From the NCBI RefSeq assembly GCF_014205165.1, contig NZ_JACHMZ010000001.1, positions 3,950,501 through 4,014,500 of the forward strand: a stretch of DNA of 64,000 bases. The letters run 5' to 3'. The position numbers and the translations under genes were made by a program. A model generated the notes under the pieces. The model worked only from the letters and a program-made list of their open reading frames with translations, had not been told where the DNA came from and searched no databases. Of this stretch, positions 28,616 to 39,179 are shown piece by piece; the stretch's first letter is position 1, and every line of letters begins with the position of its first letter. This stretch comes from Micromonospora carbonacea. Its GTDB lineage: Bacteria; Actinomycetota; Actinomycetes; Mycobacteriales; Micromonosporaceae.

Positions 28616-28711
28616 GATGATGCGCTCCGAGGGTCGGTTTCTGACGGGTACGGGTCGGTGCCCCGGCGCGGGCGGTGCCACGGGCCGGGCGATCGACGGC
28701 AGGGGCGGCCT

Positions 28712-28732
28712 CGCCGCCGGTCCACGGCGGCG
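28712..28732 (-). promoter_or_regulatory. Hairpin between small ORF and dioxygenase gene
   Basis: Perfect 8-bp stem CGCCGCCG (28712-28719) with 28725-28732 and a 5-nt loop, 11 nt after the small-ORF stop and about 100 nt before the dioxygenase start. It could be a terminator or attenuator, or an mRNA-stabilising hairpin. Confidence 0.45.
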
Positions 28733-28742
28733 GGGCGGCCCG

Positions 28743-28868
28743 TCAGAAGGGGGTCTGCGGATCCCCGGCGGCGGTCCCGGGGCGCATGCCCTCTCGCGGC
28801 GGGTGTACCCGCAGCGGCTCCTCGTAACCGCGCACCAACAATCCAGCGCCTTGCGGAACTCGGATCAT
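28743..28868 (-). CDS. Candidate 41-residue small protein or leader peptide
   Basis: Not a recognised family. The ATG at 28868 is preceded by GGAG at ideal spacing (CAGGAGACGCC-ATG) and the frame runs 41 codons to TGA. The peptide begins MIRVPQGAGLLVRGYEE and ends GDPQTPF; it is Pro/Gly/Arg-rich, without Cys, Lys or a membrane segment. It lies upstream of the dioxygenase on the same strand with a hairpin in between, and divergent from the adenylation gene. It could be a real small protein, a peptide substrate or signal, or a translated leader controlling the dioxygenase. It rests on the ribosome binding site and position only. Confidence 0.45.
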   Translation of the reverse strand: MIRVPQGAGLLVRGYEEPLRVHPPREGMRPGTAAGDPQTPF

Positions 28869-28929
28869 GGCGTCTCCTGCGGCTGACGGTGTCGCCCCAG
28901 GCTAGGGCAGCCCCAGCGCAACGTCAAGA

Positions 28930-28944
28930 GAGACGGCGTCTCGC
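28930..28944. promoter_or_regulatory. Palindromic operator candidate, copy 1
   Basis: GAGACGGCGTCTCGC: arms GAGAC and GTCTC around GGC, in the divergent region between the small ORF/dioxygenase and the adenylation gene. The same 15-mer with one base changed occurs at 35321-35335 before the BASS transporter. Confidence 0.65.
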
Positions 28945-29059
28945 AATCCGACAAGCAGCCCGAGGGCGCCTCCCCGGAATCTAAGACATTTCCCAAATGC
29001 ATTGGCCAGCATCGATTCTGATCGCCGCGCAGGGCGGCCGGTCAGACGAGGAGCGACCC

Positions 29060-30712
29060 ATGCCCGTACGAGAGTCCGACACGATCCCCGGCGCGACGCC
29101 CCGCCCGGCCCGCGCCCTCGCCGCCGGGCCGGACGGCTGGCGAGGGCCCCTGCTGGACCACCTTCCACCGCGCGAACGCCGGCTCTTCCACCGGTTCGGC
29201 CAGGGGCCCGAGGCGACCGTGCCCGACCTGCGCATCCACCACGCGTTCGAACGCTGGGCCGCCGCCACGCCCGACGCCGTCGCGGCCGAGCACCTCGGCG
29301 TGACGATCAGCTACCGCGAGCTGGACCGTCAGGCCAACCGGCTCGCGGCCCGGCTCGCCGACCTCGGCGTCCGGGCCGGGGACGCCGTGGGCGTCTTCGC
29401 CAGCCGCTCGCTGCCGATGCTGGTGGGGATCCTGGCGACGCTGAAGGCCGGGGCGGCCTACGTCCCGCAGGACGTCCGGATCACCCCGCACCGGCAGCTG
29501 CGGCAGGTCGCGACGACCGCCCGGTGCCGGGTGGTGCTGACCACGGCCGGGGCCCTGGACGCGGTGCCGGCGCTGCCCGGCGTGCCGCGGCTCGCCGTCG
29601 ACGAGCTGACGGCGCAGCCGCTGCCGCCCGGCCGGCACCTGAGCGCCCCCGGCACCGACCGCCCGGCGACCGCCGCCGACGGCTGCTACGTCCTGTTCAC
29701 CTCCGGCACCACCGGCACGCCGAACGGGGTCACCGTCACCCACGGCAACGTCGCCAACCTCCTGCTCACCGCCCCGGGAAACCTGGGGATCGGGCCGGGC
29801 CGCCGGGTGGCCCAACTGCTCAACGTCGCCTTCGACATGGCCGCCTGGGAGATCCTCGGCTGCCTCGCCAACGGCGGCACCCTGCTCGTGCGCGACCGCG
29901 ACCTCACCGCCACCGCCGCCCGCGCCGACGTGGTGATCGCCACCCCGTCCGTGCTCGGGCGCATCGACCCGGACCGGTGCGCCGGGGTGCGGACGGTCGC
30001 CGTGGCGGGCGAGCCCTGCCCGCGCCCGCTGGCCGACCGGTGGGCCGCCGGCCGCGCCTTCTACAACTGCTGCGGGCCGACCGAGACCACCATCGTCAAC
30101 ACCATGCACCGGCACCGGCCCGGCGGGCCGCTCACCATCGGCCGGCCCACGCCGAACAACACCGTCTACGTCCTCGACGCCGACGGGCGGCCGTGCCGCA
30201 TCGGCGAGGCCGGCGAGATGTGGGCCGGCGGCGGCTGCGTCTCCGCCGGCTACCTCGACAACGACGCGCTCAACGCCGAGCGGTACGCCCCGGACCCGTT
30301 CCTCGGCGACGGCCGGCTGATGTTCCGCACCCGCGACCGGGGCCGCTGGACCGCCGACGGGGAACTGGAGCACCTGGGCCGCACCGACGACCAGGTGAAG
30401 GTCCGCGGCTTCCGGGTCGAGCTGGACGCGGTCTCCGCGGTGCTGGAGGCGGCGCCGGGCTGCCGGGCGGCGGTCACGCTCAAGCTGACCGACCGCGACC
30501 TGGTCTCCTTCGTCGCCCCGGCCGGGCTGGACCCGCAGCGGTGCCGGGACGCGGTGGCCGCCGCGCTGCCCTACTACTGCGTGCCGGCGGCCGTGCACCC
30601 GCTGCCGGAGCTGCCGATGACCGGGCGGGGCAAGGTCGACCGGGACGCGCTGCGCCGGCTCGCCCTCGACCTGCGCTGGCAGTGGGCGCACATCGAGGAG
30701 GCGGCGGCGTGA
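29060..30712 (+). CDS. Stand-alone NRPS-type adenylation enzyme
   Basis: ATP-dependent amino- or carboxylic-acid-activating enzyme of 550 aa. Core motifs: LKAGAAYVPQD (A2), FTSGTTGTPNGVTVTH (A3), FDMAAWEIL (A4), YNCCGPTET (A5), GEMWAGG (A6), RTRDRGRW (A7), GRTDDQVKVRGFRVEL (A8) and GRGKVDR (A10, catalytic lysine). It has no carrier, condensation or thioesterase domain, so it must hand the acyl-adenylate to a separate partner or form a free product. Tentative GrsA-style pocket residues include Asp, Met and Trp from FDMAAWE and Cys from YNCC; I do not assign a substrate. The start at 29060 follows GAGGAG. The stop overlaps the next gene by GTGA. Confidence 0.92.
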   Translation: MPVRESDTIPGATPRPARALAAGPDGWRGPLLDHLPPRERRLFHRFGQGPEATVPDLRIHHAFERWAAATPDAVAAEHLGVTISYRELDRQANRLAARLADLGVRAGDAVGVFASRSLPMLVGILATLKAGAAYVPQDVRITPHRQLRQVATTARCRVVLTTAGALDAVPALPGVPRLAVDELTAQPLPPGRHLSAPGTDRPATAADGCYVLFTSGTTGTPNGVTVTHGNVANLLLTAPGNLGIGPGRRVAQLLNVAFDMAAWEILGCLANGGTLLVRDRDLTATAARADVVIATPSVLGRIDPDRCAGVRTVAVAGEPCPRPLADRWAAGRAFYNCCGPTETTIVNTMHRHRPGGPLTIGRPTPNNTVYVLDADGRPCRIGEAGEMWAGGGCVSAGYLDNDALNAERYAPDPFLGDGRLMFRTRDRGRWTADGELEHLGRTDDQVKVRGFRVELDAVSAVLEAAPGCRAAVTLKLTDRDLVSFVAPAGLDPQRCRDAVAAALPYYCVPAAVHPLPELPMTGRGKVDRDALRRLALDLRWQWAHIEEAAA

Positions 30713-32067
30713 CCACCACCGGCCTGCGGCCGCAGCCGGCCCCGCCCGCTCCCCCGCGTACCGACGCGGCGGCCCCGCCCGGCGACGGGCCGCCGCCCCC
30801 GGTGTCGACGCTGCGCCGGGTCCTCGCCCACCCCCGGTTCATGCACCACCACCGCCTCGTCGCGGCGGTGCTCGCGGCCAACGCCGCGCTGCTGGCGTAC
30901 GGCCTGGCCGCCGGCTGGTGGCGCGGGCCCGGCGCGGCCGAGGCCCTGGGGGCCGCCGCGCTGGCCAACGTCGCGCTGGCGGTCCTGGTGCGCCAGCAGC
31001 ACGTGATCAACCTGCTGTTCTGGCTGGCCACCCGCGCGCCGACCCGGTGGCCCCTGCGGATCCGCTGGACCCTGGGCAAGGTCTACCACTTCGGCGGCCT
31101 GCACGTCGGCGGGGCACTGGCCGGCACCGCCTGGTATCTCGGGCAGCTCGGCGCGCTGACCGCCGCCGGCGGGCGCGGGCCGGGCGGGACGGGGGCGCTG
31201 GTCACCGGGTACGCGACCGCCGGCCTGCTGCTCGCGGTCGTCGGCACCGCCCTGCCGCCGGTGCGGGCCCGCCGGCACGACCTGTTCGAACGCACCCACC
31301 GCCTCGGCGGCTGGGCGGCGCTGCTGCTGCTGTGGGCGCAGGCCGGGCTCCTGGCCGGCGGCCCGGTCGCCCTCGCCGCCTCGCCGCAGGGCTGGGCGCT
31401 CGCCGGGCTGACCGCCAGCATCGCCCTGCCCTGGCTGAGGCTGCGCCGGGTGCCGGTCGTGGTCGAGCGACCCTCGTCGCACGTGGCGCTGGTCCACTTC
31501 GACCACGGGGTGACCCCGTTCCCCGGCTCGTCCACCGCGATCAGCCGCAGCCCGCTGTGGGAGTGGCACTCCTTCGCCAACGTGCCCGCGCCGGGGCGCT
31601 CCGGCTTCCGGCTGACCGTCTCCCGGGCCGGCGACTGGACCGGCCGGTTCATCGACGACGCGCCGCAGCGGGTCTGGGTGAAGGGGATCAGCACCGCCGG
31701 GGTGGCCAACGTCGAGACCCTGTTCCGGCGGGTGGTCTACGTGGCCACCGGCAGCGGCATCGGCCCGGTGCTGCCGCACCTGCTGGCCGAGCAGGTGCCG
31801 GCCCGCCTCGTCTGGGTGGCCCGTCGGCACCGGGAGACCTTCGGCGACGCGCTGGTCGACGAGATCCTCGCCCACCAGCCCGACGCGCTGCTGTGGGACA
31901 CCGCCCGCGACGGCAAGCCCGACATGCTGCGGCTGGCCTGGCAGGCGTACCGCCAGTTCGACGCCGAGGCGGTCATCTGCATCTCGAACCGCCCGCTGAC
32001 CTGGCAGGTGGTGCGGGGCATGGAGGAACGCGGCGTCCCCGCGTACGGGGCGATCTGGGACTCCTGA
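30709..32067 (+). CDS. TmpA-like integral-membrane flavoprotein / ferric-reductase-like oxidoreductase
   Basis: 452 aa. After a Pro-rich cytoplasmic leader come about six transmembrane helices (residues ~45-250). Histidines in KVYHFGGLHVGG and FERTHRLGGW could bind haem. The C-terminal half resembles a FAD/NAD(P) module: PLWEWHSFANV in the place of the FAD motif, ATGSGIGPVLPHLLA as nucleotide-binding loop, and a tail ending RGVPAYGAIWDS. This plan and that ending match, from memory, the TmpA family first described in Aspergillus as a membrane flavoprotein in developmental signalling. The GTG start overlaps the adenylation stop by 4 bp, so the two are co-translated. Function in bacteria is unknown. 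Confidence 0.8.
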   Translation: MTTTGLRPQPAPPAPPRTDAAAPPGDGPPPPVSTLRRVLAHPRFMHHHRLVAAVLAANAALLAYGLAAGWWRGPGAAEALGAAALANVALAVLVRQQHVINLLFWLATRAPTRWPLRIRWTLGKVYHFGGLHVGGALAGTAWYLGQLGALTAAGGRGPGGTGALVTGYATAGLLLAVVGTALPPVRARRHDLFERTHRLGGWAALLLLWAQAGLLAGGPVALAASPQGWALAGLTASIALPWLRLRRVPVVVERPSSHVALVHFDHGVTPFPGSSTAISRSPLWEWHSFANVPAPGRSGFRLTVSRAGDWTGRFIDDAPQRVWVKGISTAGVANVETLFRRVVYVATGSGIGPVLPHLLAEQVPARLVWVARRHRETFGDALVDEILAHQPDALLWDTARDGKPDMLRLAWQAYRQFDAEAVICISNRPLTWQVVRGMEERGVPAYGAIWDS

Positions 32068-32077
32068 TGGACGGGCC

Positions 32078-32108
32078 GCCGCCCGGGACCGCGCCGGTCC
32101 CGGGCGGC
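32078..32108. terminator. Bidirectional terminator
   Basis: Perfect 13-bp stem (32078-32090 with 32096-32108) and a 5-nt loop between the convergent TmpA-like and response-regulator genes. Confidence 0.8.
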
Positions 32109-32112
32109 CGGC

Positions 32113-32793
32113 TCAGAGCGCGCCGATCTGGTAGCCGAGCCCGTGCACGGTGCGGACCACCCCGTCGCCGAGCTTGCGCCGCAGGTAGTGCACGTACGTG
32201 TCGACGACCGCCTCGGTGCGGTCGGCGCCGAAGACCCGCCCGCGTAGCTGGCTGCGGCTGTGCACCATGCGGGGCTGGGTGGCGAGCAGCCGGATCAGCT
32301 CGAACTCCCGCCGGCTGAGCGTCACCTCCCGGCCGTCGGGCAGCCGCACCCCGCGTTGGGCCAGGTCGAGCTGCCCGGCCCCGATGGGGATCAGCTCCGC
32401 GCCGTCGAAGCGACGGCGGGTCAGCGCCCGGACCCGGGCCATCAACTCCGCCACCTCGAAGGGCTTCGGCAGGTAGTCGTCGGCCCCGGCGTCCAGGCCC
32501 CGGATCCGCTCGGTGGGTTCGGCGAGGGCGCTGAGCATCAGCACCCGGGCGGCGACCGCGCAGCGGCGCAGCCGGATGAGCAGGTCGACGCCGTCGATGG
32601 CGGGCAGCCGCCGGTCGAGCATGATCACCTGGTACCGGCCGCGCAGGGCCAGGTGCAGGCCCCGCTGCCCGTCCCGGGCCAGGTCGATGCGGTAGCCGTC
32701 CCCGCTGAACAGCTCGATCAGCATGTCGGCGAGCTCCGCGTCGTCCTCGACGAGGAGCAGCGGGCCGTGCGCCGGGGCCGGCGGGTCGTCCAT
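32113..32793 (-). CDS. OmpR-family response regulator
   Basis: Response regulator of 226 aa. The receiver shows LLVEDDAELAD, phospho-acceptor Asp in IMLDRRLP, and lysine in DYLPKPFE. The winged-helix output domain reads VTLSRREFELIRLLATQPRMVHSRSQL and VDTYVHYLRRKLG with VRTVHGLGYQ. It lies 66 bp after the histidine-kinase stop on the same strand, so the two form an operon transcribed away from the BASS transporter. It adjoins the TmpA-like operon tail-to-tail. Targets are not evident; the palindrome shared by the adenylation and BASS promoters is not the direct-repeat type usually bound by OmpR proteins. Confidence 0.92.
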   Translation of the reverse strand: MDDPPAPAHGPLLLVEDDAELADMLIELFSGDGYRIDLARDGQRGLHLALRGRYQVIMLDRRLPAIDGVDLLIRLRRCAVAARVLMLSALAEPTERIRGLDAGADDYLPKPFEVAELMARVRALTRRRFDGAELIPIGAGQLDLAQRGVRLPDGREVTLSRREFELIRLLATQPRMVHSRSQLRGRVFGADRTEAVVDTYVHYLRRKLGDGVVRTVHGLGYQIGAL

Positions 32794-32859
32794 TTGTTTA
32801 TGGTCCCACCGAATGCTGAGAAGGTTGACCCGCGGAATTCTCCGCCGGTCGGGACCCGG

Positions 32860-34188
32860 TCAGGACCCGGTCAGCTCGCGCTCCCGGCCCGCCCGGTCCC
32901 GACCTGCCCACCAGCAGAAGGGCCACCGGGAACCGGCAGCGTCGCCGTCCGACGACACCGCGCCGGGCCGCGCCCCGCCACGCAGCGGCAGCCGTACGGT
33001 GAACGCGGCCCCGACCCCCGGCCGGCCGGCGGCGCTGATCGTGCCGCCGTGCGCGGTGACCACCTCGCGGATCAGGGCCAGCCCGAGCCCGACGCGGCGG
33101 TCCCCGGAGCCGGGTCCCCGATGGAACCGGTCGAAGATCCGGTCGGCGTGCCGGGGGTCGAACCCCCGGCCGGAGTCGGTGACCACCAGCTCGACGTGCT
33201 CCGGGGCCGCCGGGCGCAGCCGCACCTCCACGCGGCCGCCGGCCGGGGTGTGGTTCAGGGCGTTGGCCAGCAGCTCCGCCACCACCCGGCGCAGCGCGGG
33301 CCCGACGCCGTGCACCGGCACCGGGGCGTCCGCGCCGGCCACGGTGAGCGTCACCCCGTGCTCGGCGGCGCGCGGCACGTCGGCCTCCACCGCCTCGGCC
33401 ACGAGCGCGGCGAGGTCGACCGTGGCCGGCGGCCGGGCCACCGACGTCGTGTCGGCCAGCCGGGCCGACAGCAGCAGCTCGTCGACGATCTCCCCCAGCC
33501 GCCGGGTGGTGTCCAGCAGCCGGTCCAGGTCCGCCCGGTCCGCGTCGTGGCCGGAGCGCGCCGCGCGCCGCGCCAGCAACTGCGCCGCCGTGTGCACCCG
33601 GGTGATCGGGGCGCGCAGCTCGTGGCTGGCGTCGGCGACGAAGCGGCGCTGCCGGTCGAGCGCCTCGGCCAGCGGCAGCACCGCCGCGCGGCGCAACCGC
33701 AGGTCGGTCACGGTCGCCGCGACCAGCACCGCCGCCGCCGCGAGCGACATCCCCCACAGCAGGTAGCGCCGCTCGGCGAGCTGGAAGCGGGCGTCGAAGA
33801 CCACCTGGACGACCTCGTCGCCGCGGAGCTGCGTCCGCACGTGGTAGACGGTGCCGTTGCGGGCCACCTGGCTGACCTGCGGCCGACCGGTGCGGGCCAC
33901 GGTGTGGATCGCGTCGTGCCTCGGGAAACCGGCCGGGGGCGCTCCGGCGTGCCCCGTGTCGCTCGCGCCGCCGAAGATCCAGGTGCAGCCGGACGGGTCG
34001 GCCGGGCGGCCGTGCAGCACCGCCCAGTCGAGCTCGTGGCGGATCTTGGCCTGCTGGACGTGCAGCAGCGCGGCGTACGCGACGCCCCCGAACAGGGCCA
34101 GCAGGGCGACGGTCAGCAGGCCGACGGTCAGCCCGGTGCGCGGTCGGGCGCGGCGCACGGCCGGCCGCTGCTCGTCGGTCAGCGGCAC
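32860..34188 (-). CDS. Sensor histidine kinase, EnvZ/OmpR class
   Basis: 442-aa sensor. Transmembrane helix 1 (~20-42) and helix 2 (~145-165) flank a ~100-residue extracellular domain with one cysteine (SGCTWIFGG) and the segment [16 protein letters not shown]. The cytoplasmic part has HAMP-like [16 protein letters not shown], the HisKA box [22 protein letters not shown]-box [10 protein letters not shown], and [18 protein letters not shown] with [11 protein letters not shown]. The C-terminal ~35 residues are poorly conserved and Arg/Trp-rich. It starts with GTG and precedes its regulator. The signal is unknown. Confidence 0.9.
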   Translation of the reverse strand: MPLTDEQRPAVRRARPRTGLTVGLLTVALLALFGGVAYAALLHVQQAKIRHELDWAVLHGRPADPSGCTWIFGGASDTGHAGAPPAGFPRHDAIHTVARTGRPQVSQVARNGTVYHVRTQLRGDEVVQVVFDARFQLAERRYLLWGMSLAAAAVLVAATVTDLRLRRAAVLPLAEALDRQRRFVADASHELRAPITRVHTAAQLLARRAARSGHDADRADLDRLLDTTRRLGEIVDELLLSARLADTTSVARPPATVDLAALVAEAVEADVPRAAEHGVTLTVAGADAPVPVHGVGPALRRVVAELLANALNHTPAGGRVEVRLRPAAPEHVELVVTDSGRGFDPRHADRIFDRFHRGPGSGDRRVGLGLALIREVVTAHGGTISAAGRPGVGAAFTVRLPLRGGARPGAVSSDGDAAGSRWPFCWWAGRDRAGRERELTGS

Positions 34189-34295
34189 CGGGCTACCGCC
34201 CCCCGCCCTCCCGCACGGCCCCGCTCCCGTGCGCCAGCATGACTACCGACCCGCATCCATCGAAGATGGCACATCACCCATCCGAGCGGAAGGGA

Positions 34296-35288
34296 TCACC
34301 GAGCGTCCTCCCGGATGGCGGACCCGCCGGCCGCCCAGCGCCGGGCCAGCTCGGCGCAGACCAGCAGCTGGAGCTGGTGGAACAGCATCAGCGGCAGCAG
34401 CACCAGGCCGACGGTCTGGGGGCTGAACAGCACCGCCGCCATCGGCAGCCCGGTCGCCATGCTCTTCTTCGACCCGCAGAAGATGGCGGTGATCCGGTCG
34501 GGCCGGGCGAAGCCGAACAGCCGCGCCGCCCCGGCGGTGGCGAGCAGGACCACCAGCAGCAGCGCCGCCAGCACCCCGAGCAGCGCCAGCAGCCGGCCCG
34601 GCGAGGTGCGCTGCCAGACCCCGGCGACCACCCCGGCGCTGAACGCGGTGTAGACGACCAGCAGGATCGACCCCCGGTCGACGAGGGTGAGCACCCGCTT
34701 GTGCCGGCCCATCCAGCCGCCGAGCCAGGGCCGCAGGGCCTGGCCGGCGGCGAACGGCAGCAGGAGCTGGGCGACGATCTCCAGGATCGACCCCGCCGAG
34801 AAGCTCACCGCGCCGGTGCCGGCCAGCACCACGCCGGCCAGGACGGGGGTGAGCAGCACGCCGGCCACGTTGGAGAAGGAGGCGCTGAAGATGGCGGCCG
34901 GCACGTTGCCGCCGGCCATCGAGGTGAACGCGATCGACGACTGGACGGTGGAGGGCACCACGCACAGGAACAGCAGCCCCTGGTAGAGCTCCGGGGTCAG
35001 CACCGCGGGCTGCAACACCCGGGCGGCCAGCCCGAGCAGCGGGAACAGCACGAACGTGCTCGACAGCACCAGGGCGTGCAGCCGCCAGTGCCGCGCGCCG
35101 GCCCACGCCTCGCCGGGCGAGATGCGGGCGCCGTAGAGGAAGAAGAGCAGCCCGATGGCGAGGGTGGTCGCCACGGACGCGCCGTCGGCGAACCGACCCC
35201 GGGCCGGCAGCACGGTGGCCACCACCAGGGTGGCCAGCAGGGCCAGGATGTACGGGTCGAGCGGGATCCGGGACAGCCAGCGGCGCAC
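34296..35288 (-). CDS. BASS-family (bile acid:Na+ symporter-like) transporter
   Basis: Membrane carrier of 330 aa with about nine or ten helices. Family motifs: LFFLYGARISPGEAW, LCVVPSTVQSSIAFTSMAGGNVPAAIFSASFSNVAG (the conserved crossover region) and FCGSKKSMATGLPMAAVLF near the C-terminus. It resembles the YfeH/SLC10A7-like branch. The start is taken as GTG 35288, preceded by GGGAAGGG; the reading frame continues upstream through the operator and is not credible there. BASS proteins move organic anions with Na+. The promoter carries the same palindrome as the adenylation/dioxygenase locus, so it may move that pathway's precursor or product. Confidence 0.88.
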   Translation of the reverse strand: MRRWLSRIPLDPYILALLATLVVATVLPARGRFADGASVATTLAIGLLFFLYGARISPGEAWAGARHWRLHALVLSSTFVLFPLLGLAARVLQPAVLTPELYQGLLFLCVVPSTVQSSIAFTSMAGGNVPAAIFSASFSNVAGVLLTPVLAGVVLAGTGAVSFSAGSILEIVAQLLLPFAAGQALRPWLGGWMGRHKRVLTLVDRGSILLVVYTAFSAGVVAGVWQRTSPGRLLALLGVLAALLLVVLLATAGAARLFGFARPDRITAIFCGSKKSMATGLPMAAVLFSPQTVGLVLLPLMLFHQLQLLVCAELARRWAAGGSAIREDAR

Positions 35289-35319
35289 GATCGACCCTTC
35301 CCCGACAGTCACCACAATT

Positions 35320-35335
35320 CGAGACAGCGTCTCGC
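35320..35335. promoter_or_regulatory. Palindromic operator candidate, copy 2
   Basis: CGAGACAGCGTCTCGC: perfect 6-bp arms CGAGAC/GTCTCG around AGC, 32 bp upstream of the BASS transporter GTG. The 15-mer 35321-35335 differs from 28930-28944 at one central base only. Position and symmetry fit a repressor or activator site. Confidence 0.65.
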
Positions 35336-35462
35336 CCCGTGATGCTGCTACGGGCGTCGGGGTGGAGTCAAGCAGTGCGGCGACGGTCACACCGCCCGCC
35401 GGCGACGACCGCCACCGCCCCGGCGGTCCGGCCCGGGTGCGCGGCCGTGCCAGGATGTCGCC

Positions 35463-35948
35463 GTGTCCTATCCTCCTCATTCGCCGTACCCGCCGGGCCC
35501 CGGCGCGGTCGCGCCGCTGACCGCCTACCCGCAACCGATCCCGCCGCCCCCGGGCCACGCCGTACTGGTCGTCTCGGTCAACCGGGGGCCCTACCTCGTC
35601 CCCGCCCCGGCCACCAGCAAGTTCAAGATCGACGGCCGGACGGTGCCGATCCCCGGCGAGGGCACCTGGCACGTGGCCGTCCCGGCGGGGCCGCACGACG
35701 TGCGGTACACCGACTTCATCGGAATCCCCGTCATCACCACCGCGCTCGTCGCCCAGCCCGGGGCCGCCCACCACCTGTCGTTCCGCTTCGGCGGCTGGCG
35801 CAACCGGGTCCACGACGGGCACGGCACCGACGTCACGCGCTTCGGCATGTGGTCCAACTACAGCATCATGCTCGTCACGCTCGCCGTGCTCGGTGTGCTG
35901 TGCTGCGGCGGCTTCGGGCTCGTCGCCGCCCTGTCCGGCACCTCCTGA
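35463..35948 (+). CDS. Small Pro-rich membrane-anchored protein, unknown
   Basis: 161-aa protein of no family I recognise. Residues 1-35 are Pro/Tyr-rich (YPPHSPYPPGPG). The middle section (~35-120, VLVVSVNRGPYLVP to HHLSFRFGGWRNRV) is predicted beta-rich, and a single C-terminal transmembrane helix (MLVTLAVLGVLCCGGFGLVAALSG) with two adjacent cysteines ends the protein. Tail-anchored topology with a cytoplasmic beta domain is likely. The start is GTG 35463 without a strong ribosome binding site. It is divergent from the BASS gene and convergent with catalase, separated by strong terminators, so it appears to be monocistronic. Confidence 0.7.
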   Translation: MSYPPHSPYPPGPGAVAPLTAYPQPIPPPPGHAVLVVSVNRGPYLVPAPATSKFKIDGRTVPIPGEGTWHVAVPAGPHDVRYTDFIGIPVITTALVAQPGAAHHLSFRFGGWRNRVHDGHGTDVTRFGMWSNYSIMLVTLAVLGVLCCGGFGLVAALSGTS

Positions 35949-35979
35949 CCGGCACGTCCCGCCGCCCGGCGCCCGCCCG

Positions 35980-36022
35980 GCCGGGGGCCGCCCGCCCGGC
36001 AGAGCCGTGGGCGGCCCCCGGC
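35980..36022. terminator. Bidirectional terminator
   Basis: Perfect 14-bp stem: GCCGGGGGCCGCCC at 35980-35993 pairs with 36009-36022, between the convergent small membrane protein and catalase genes. Confidence 0.75.
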
Positions 36023-36067
36023 GGGGGCGGCACCTGGCCGGGACGGCCCCTGACCGGGACGGCCCGG

Positions 36068-38329
<2,262 letters not shown>

Positions 38330-38437
38330 CTGGACGGGTACCTCCGGGATGCGGTGATGAACGGGCATCCGGGTCGTACCCTGCTGGGTTCGAGCAAAAC
38401 GGACCAGACGGGTGCCGGGCCGCCGGGCGTCGCCCGG

Positions 38438-39073
38438 TCAGCCGGGCCAGCGCCCGGTCAGCACCGCGACGCCGTCGCCGTCGAGCTCGGGCAGCGCCAC
38501 CCGCCGGCCGGTCAGCGTCAGCAGCAGCGCCTCGCCGGTGCCCCGGACCACCGGGCCCTCGCCCGCCGCCCAGCCCAGGTCGGTGGCCTCGAACCGCAGC
38601 CCGGCGACCCGGCGGCGGTCGACGAAGCCGACGGCCCGGCCGCCGGTCAGGAAGTCCAGCGACGTCCGCAGCCGCAGCGGGTCCAGGTCGGCGGGCAGGC
38701 CCAGCGGGCGGCGGATGTCCTGCCCGTGCACCTGCACGTCGGTGAGCTGCCCGAAGAACCCGACCACGGGCGGCCGGAACGGGTGCTCCGCGTGGGTCCG
38801 CAGCGCCGCGGCCAGCTCGGCCGCCGGCCGGCGGGCCACCTGGCTGGCCAGGCGCGCGTTCGCCGCGTGCAGATTGAAACCGGAGCGCAGCACGAGCGGC
38901 AGGATCCGCCACGGGCTGACCACCAGCGGCGACACCAGGTGGCCGGCGACCTCCCGCACGGTCCAGGCCCCGCACAGGCTGGGCGTGTCGAGCTGGGCGG
39001 GGGTCAGCGAGTCGAGCAGGTCGGCGATGCGGCGGCGTTCGGCGGCGATCATCGCCAGCAGGTCGGAGGGCAC
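38438..39073 (-). CDS. Maleylpyruvate isomerase/DinB-like family protein (mycothiol-dependent type)
   Basis: 211-aa protein of the actinobacterial 'maleylpyruvate isomerase N-terminal' (MDMPI, TIGR03083-like) family. The opening helix ERRRIADLLDSLTPAQLDTPSLCGAWTVREVAGHL has the conserved metal-site His. Further conserved segments are VHGQDIRRPLG and GLRFEATDLGWAAGEG. Members use mycothiol, or are simply metal-bound DinB-fold proteins without known substrate. The start is a GTG at 39073; an in-frame ATG at 39052 is an alternative. It stands alone between catalase and the LuxR-type regulator, so no pathway can be assigned. Confidence 0.82.
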   Translation of the reverse strand: MPSDLLAMIAAERRRIADLLDSLTPAQLDTPSLCGAWTVREVAGHLVSPLVVSPWRILPLVLRSGFNLHAANARLASQVARRPAAELAAALRTHAEHPFRPPVVGFFGQLTDVQVHGQDIRRPLGLPADLDPLRLRTSLDFLTGGRAVGFVDRRRVAGLRFEATDLGWAAGEGPVVRGTGEALLLTLTGRRVALPELDGDGVAVLTGRWPG

Positions 39074-39116
39074 GGCGACATTCTGCCCCCTGCGCACCGC
39101 CCCCGGCACCGGCCGT

Positions 39117-39145
39117 GCGGTCCGCCCCGCCGGCCGGCGGACCGC
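39117..39145 (-). terminator. Hairpin terminator after the LuxR-ATPase gene
   Basis: 10-bp perfect stem: GCGGTCCGCC at 39117-39126 pairs with 39136-39145, about 35 nt after the regulator stop on the minus strand. Confidence 0.6.
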
Positions 39146-39179
39146 CGTGCCGCCGGTCACCGACGGCCGGCCCCGCCGG

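Noticed and set aside
29060..32067. Part of a full non-ribosomal peptide synthetase cluster
   Set aside because: No condensation, carrier or thioesterase domain, MbtH-like gene or phosphopantetheinyl transferase lies in the window.
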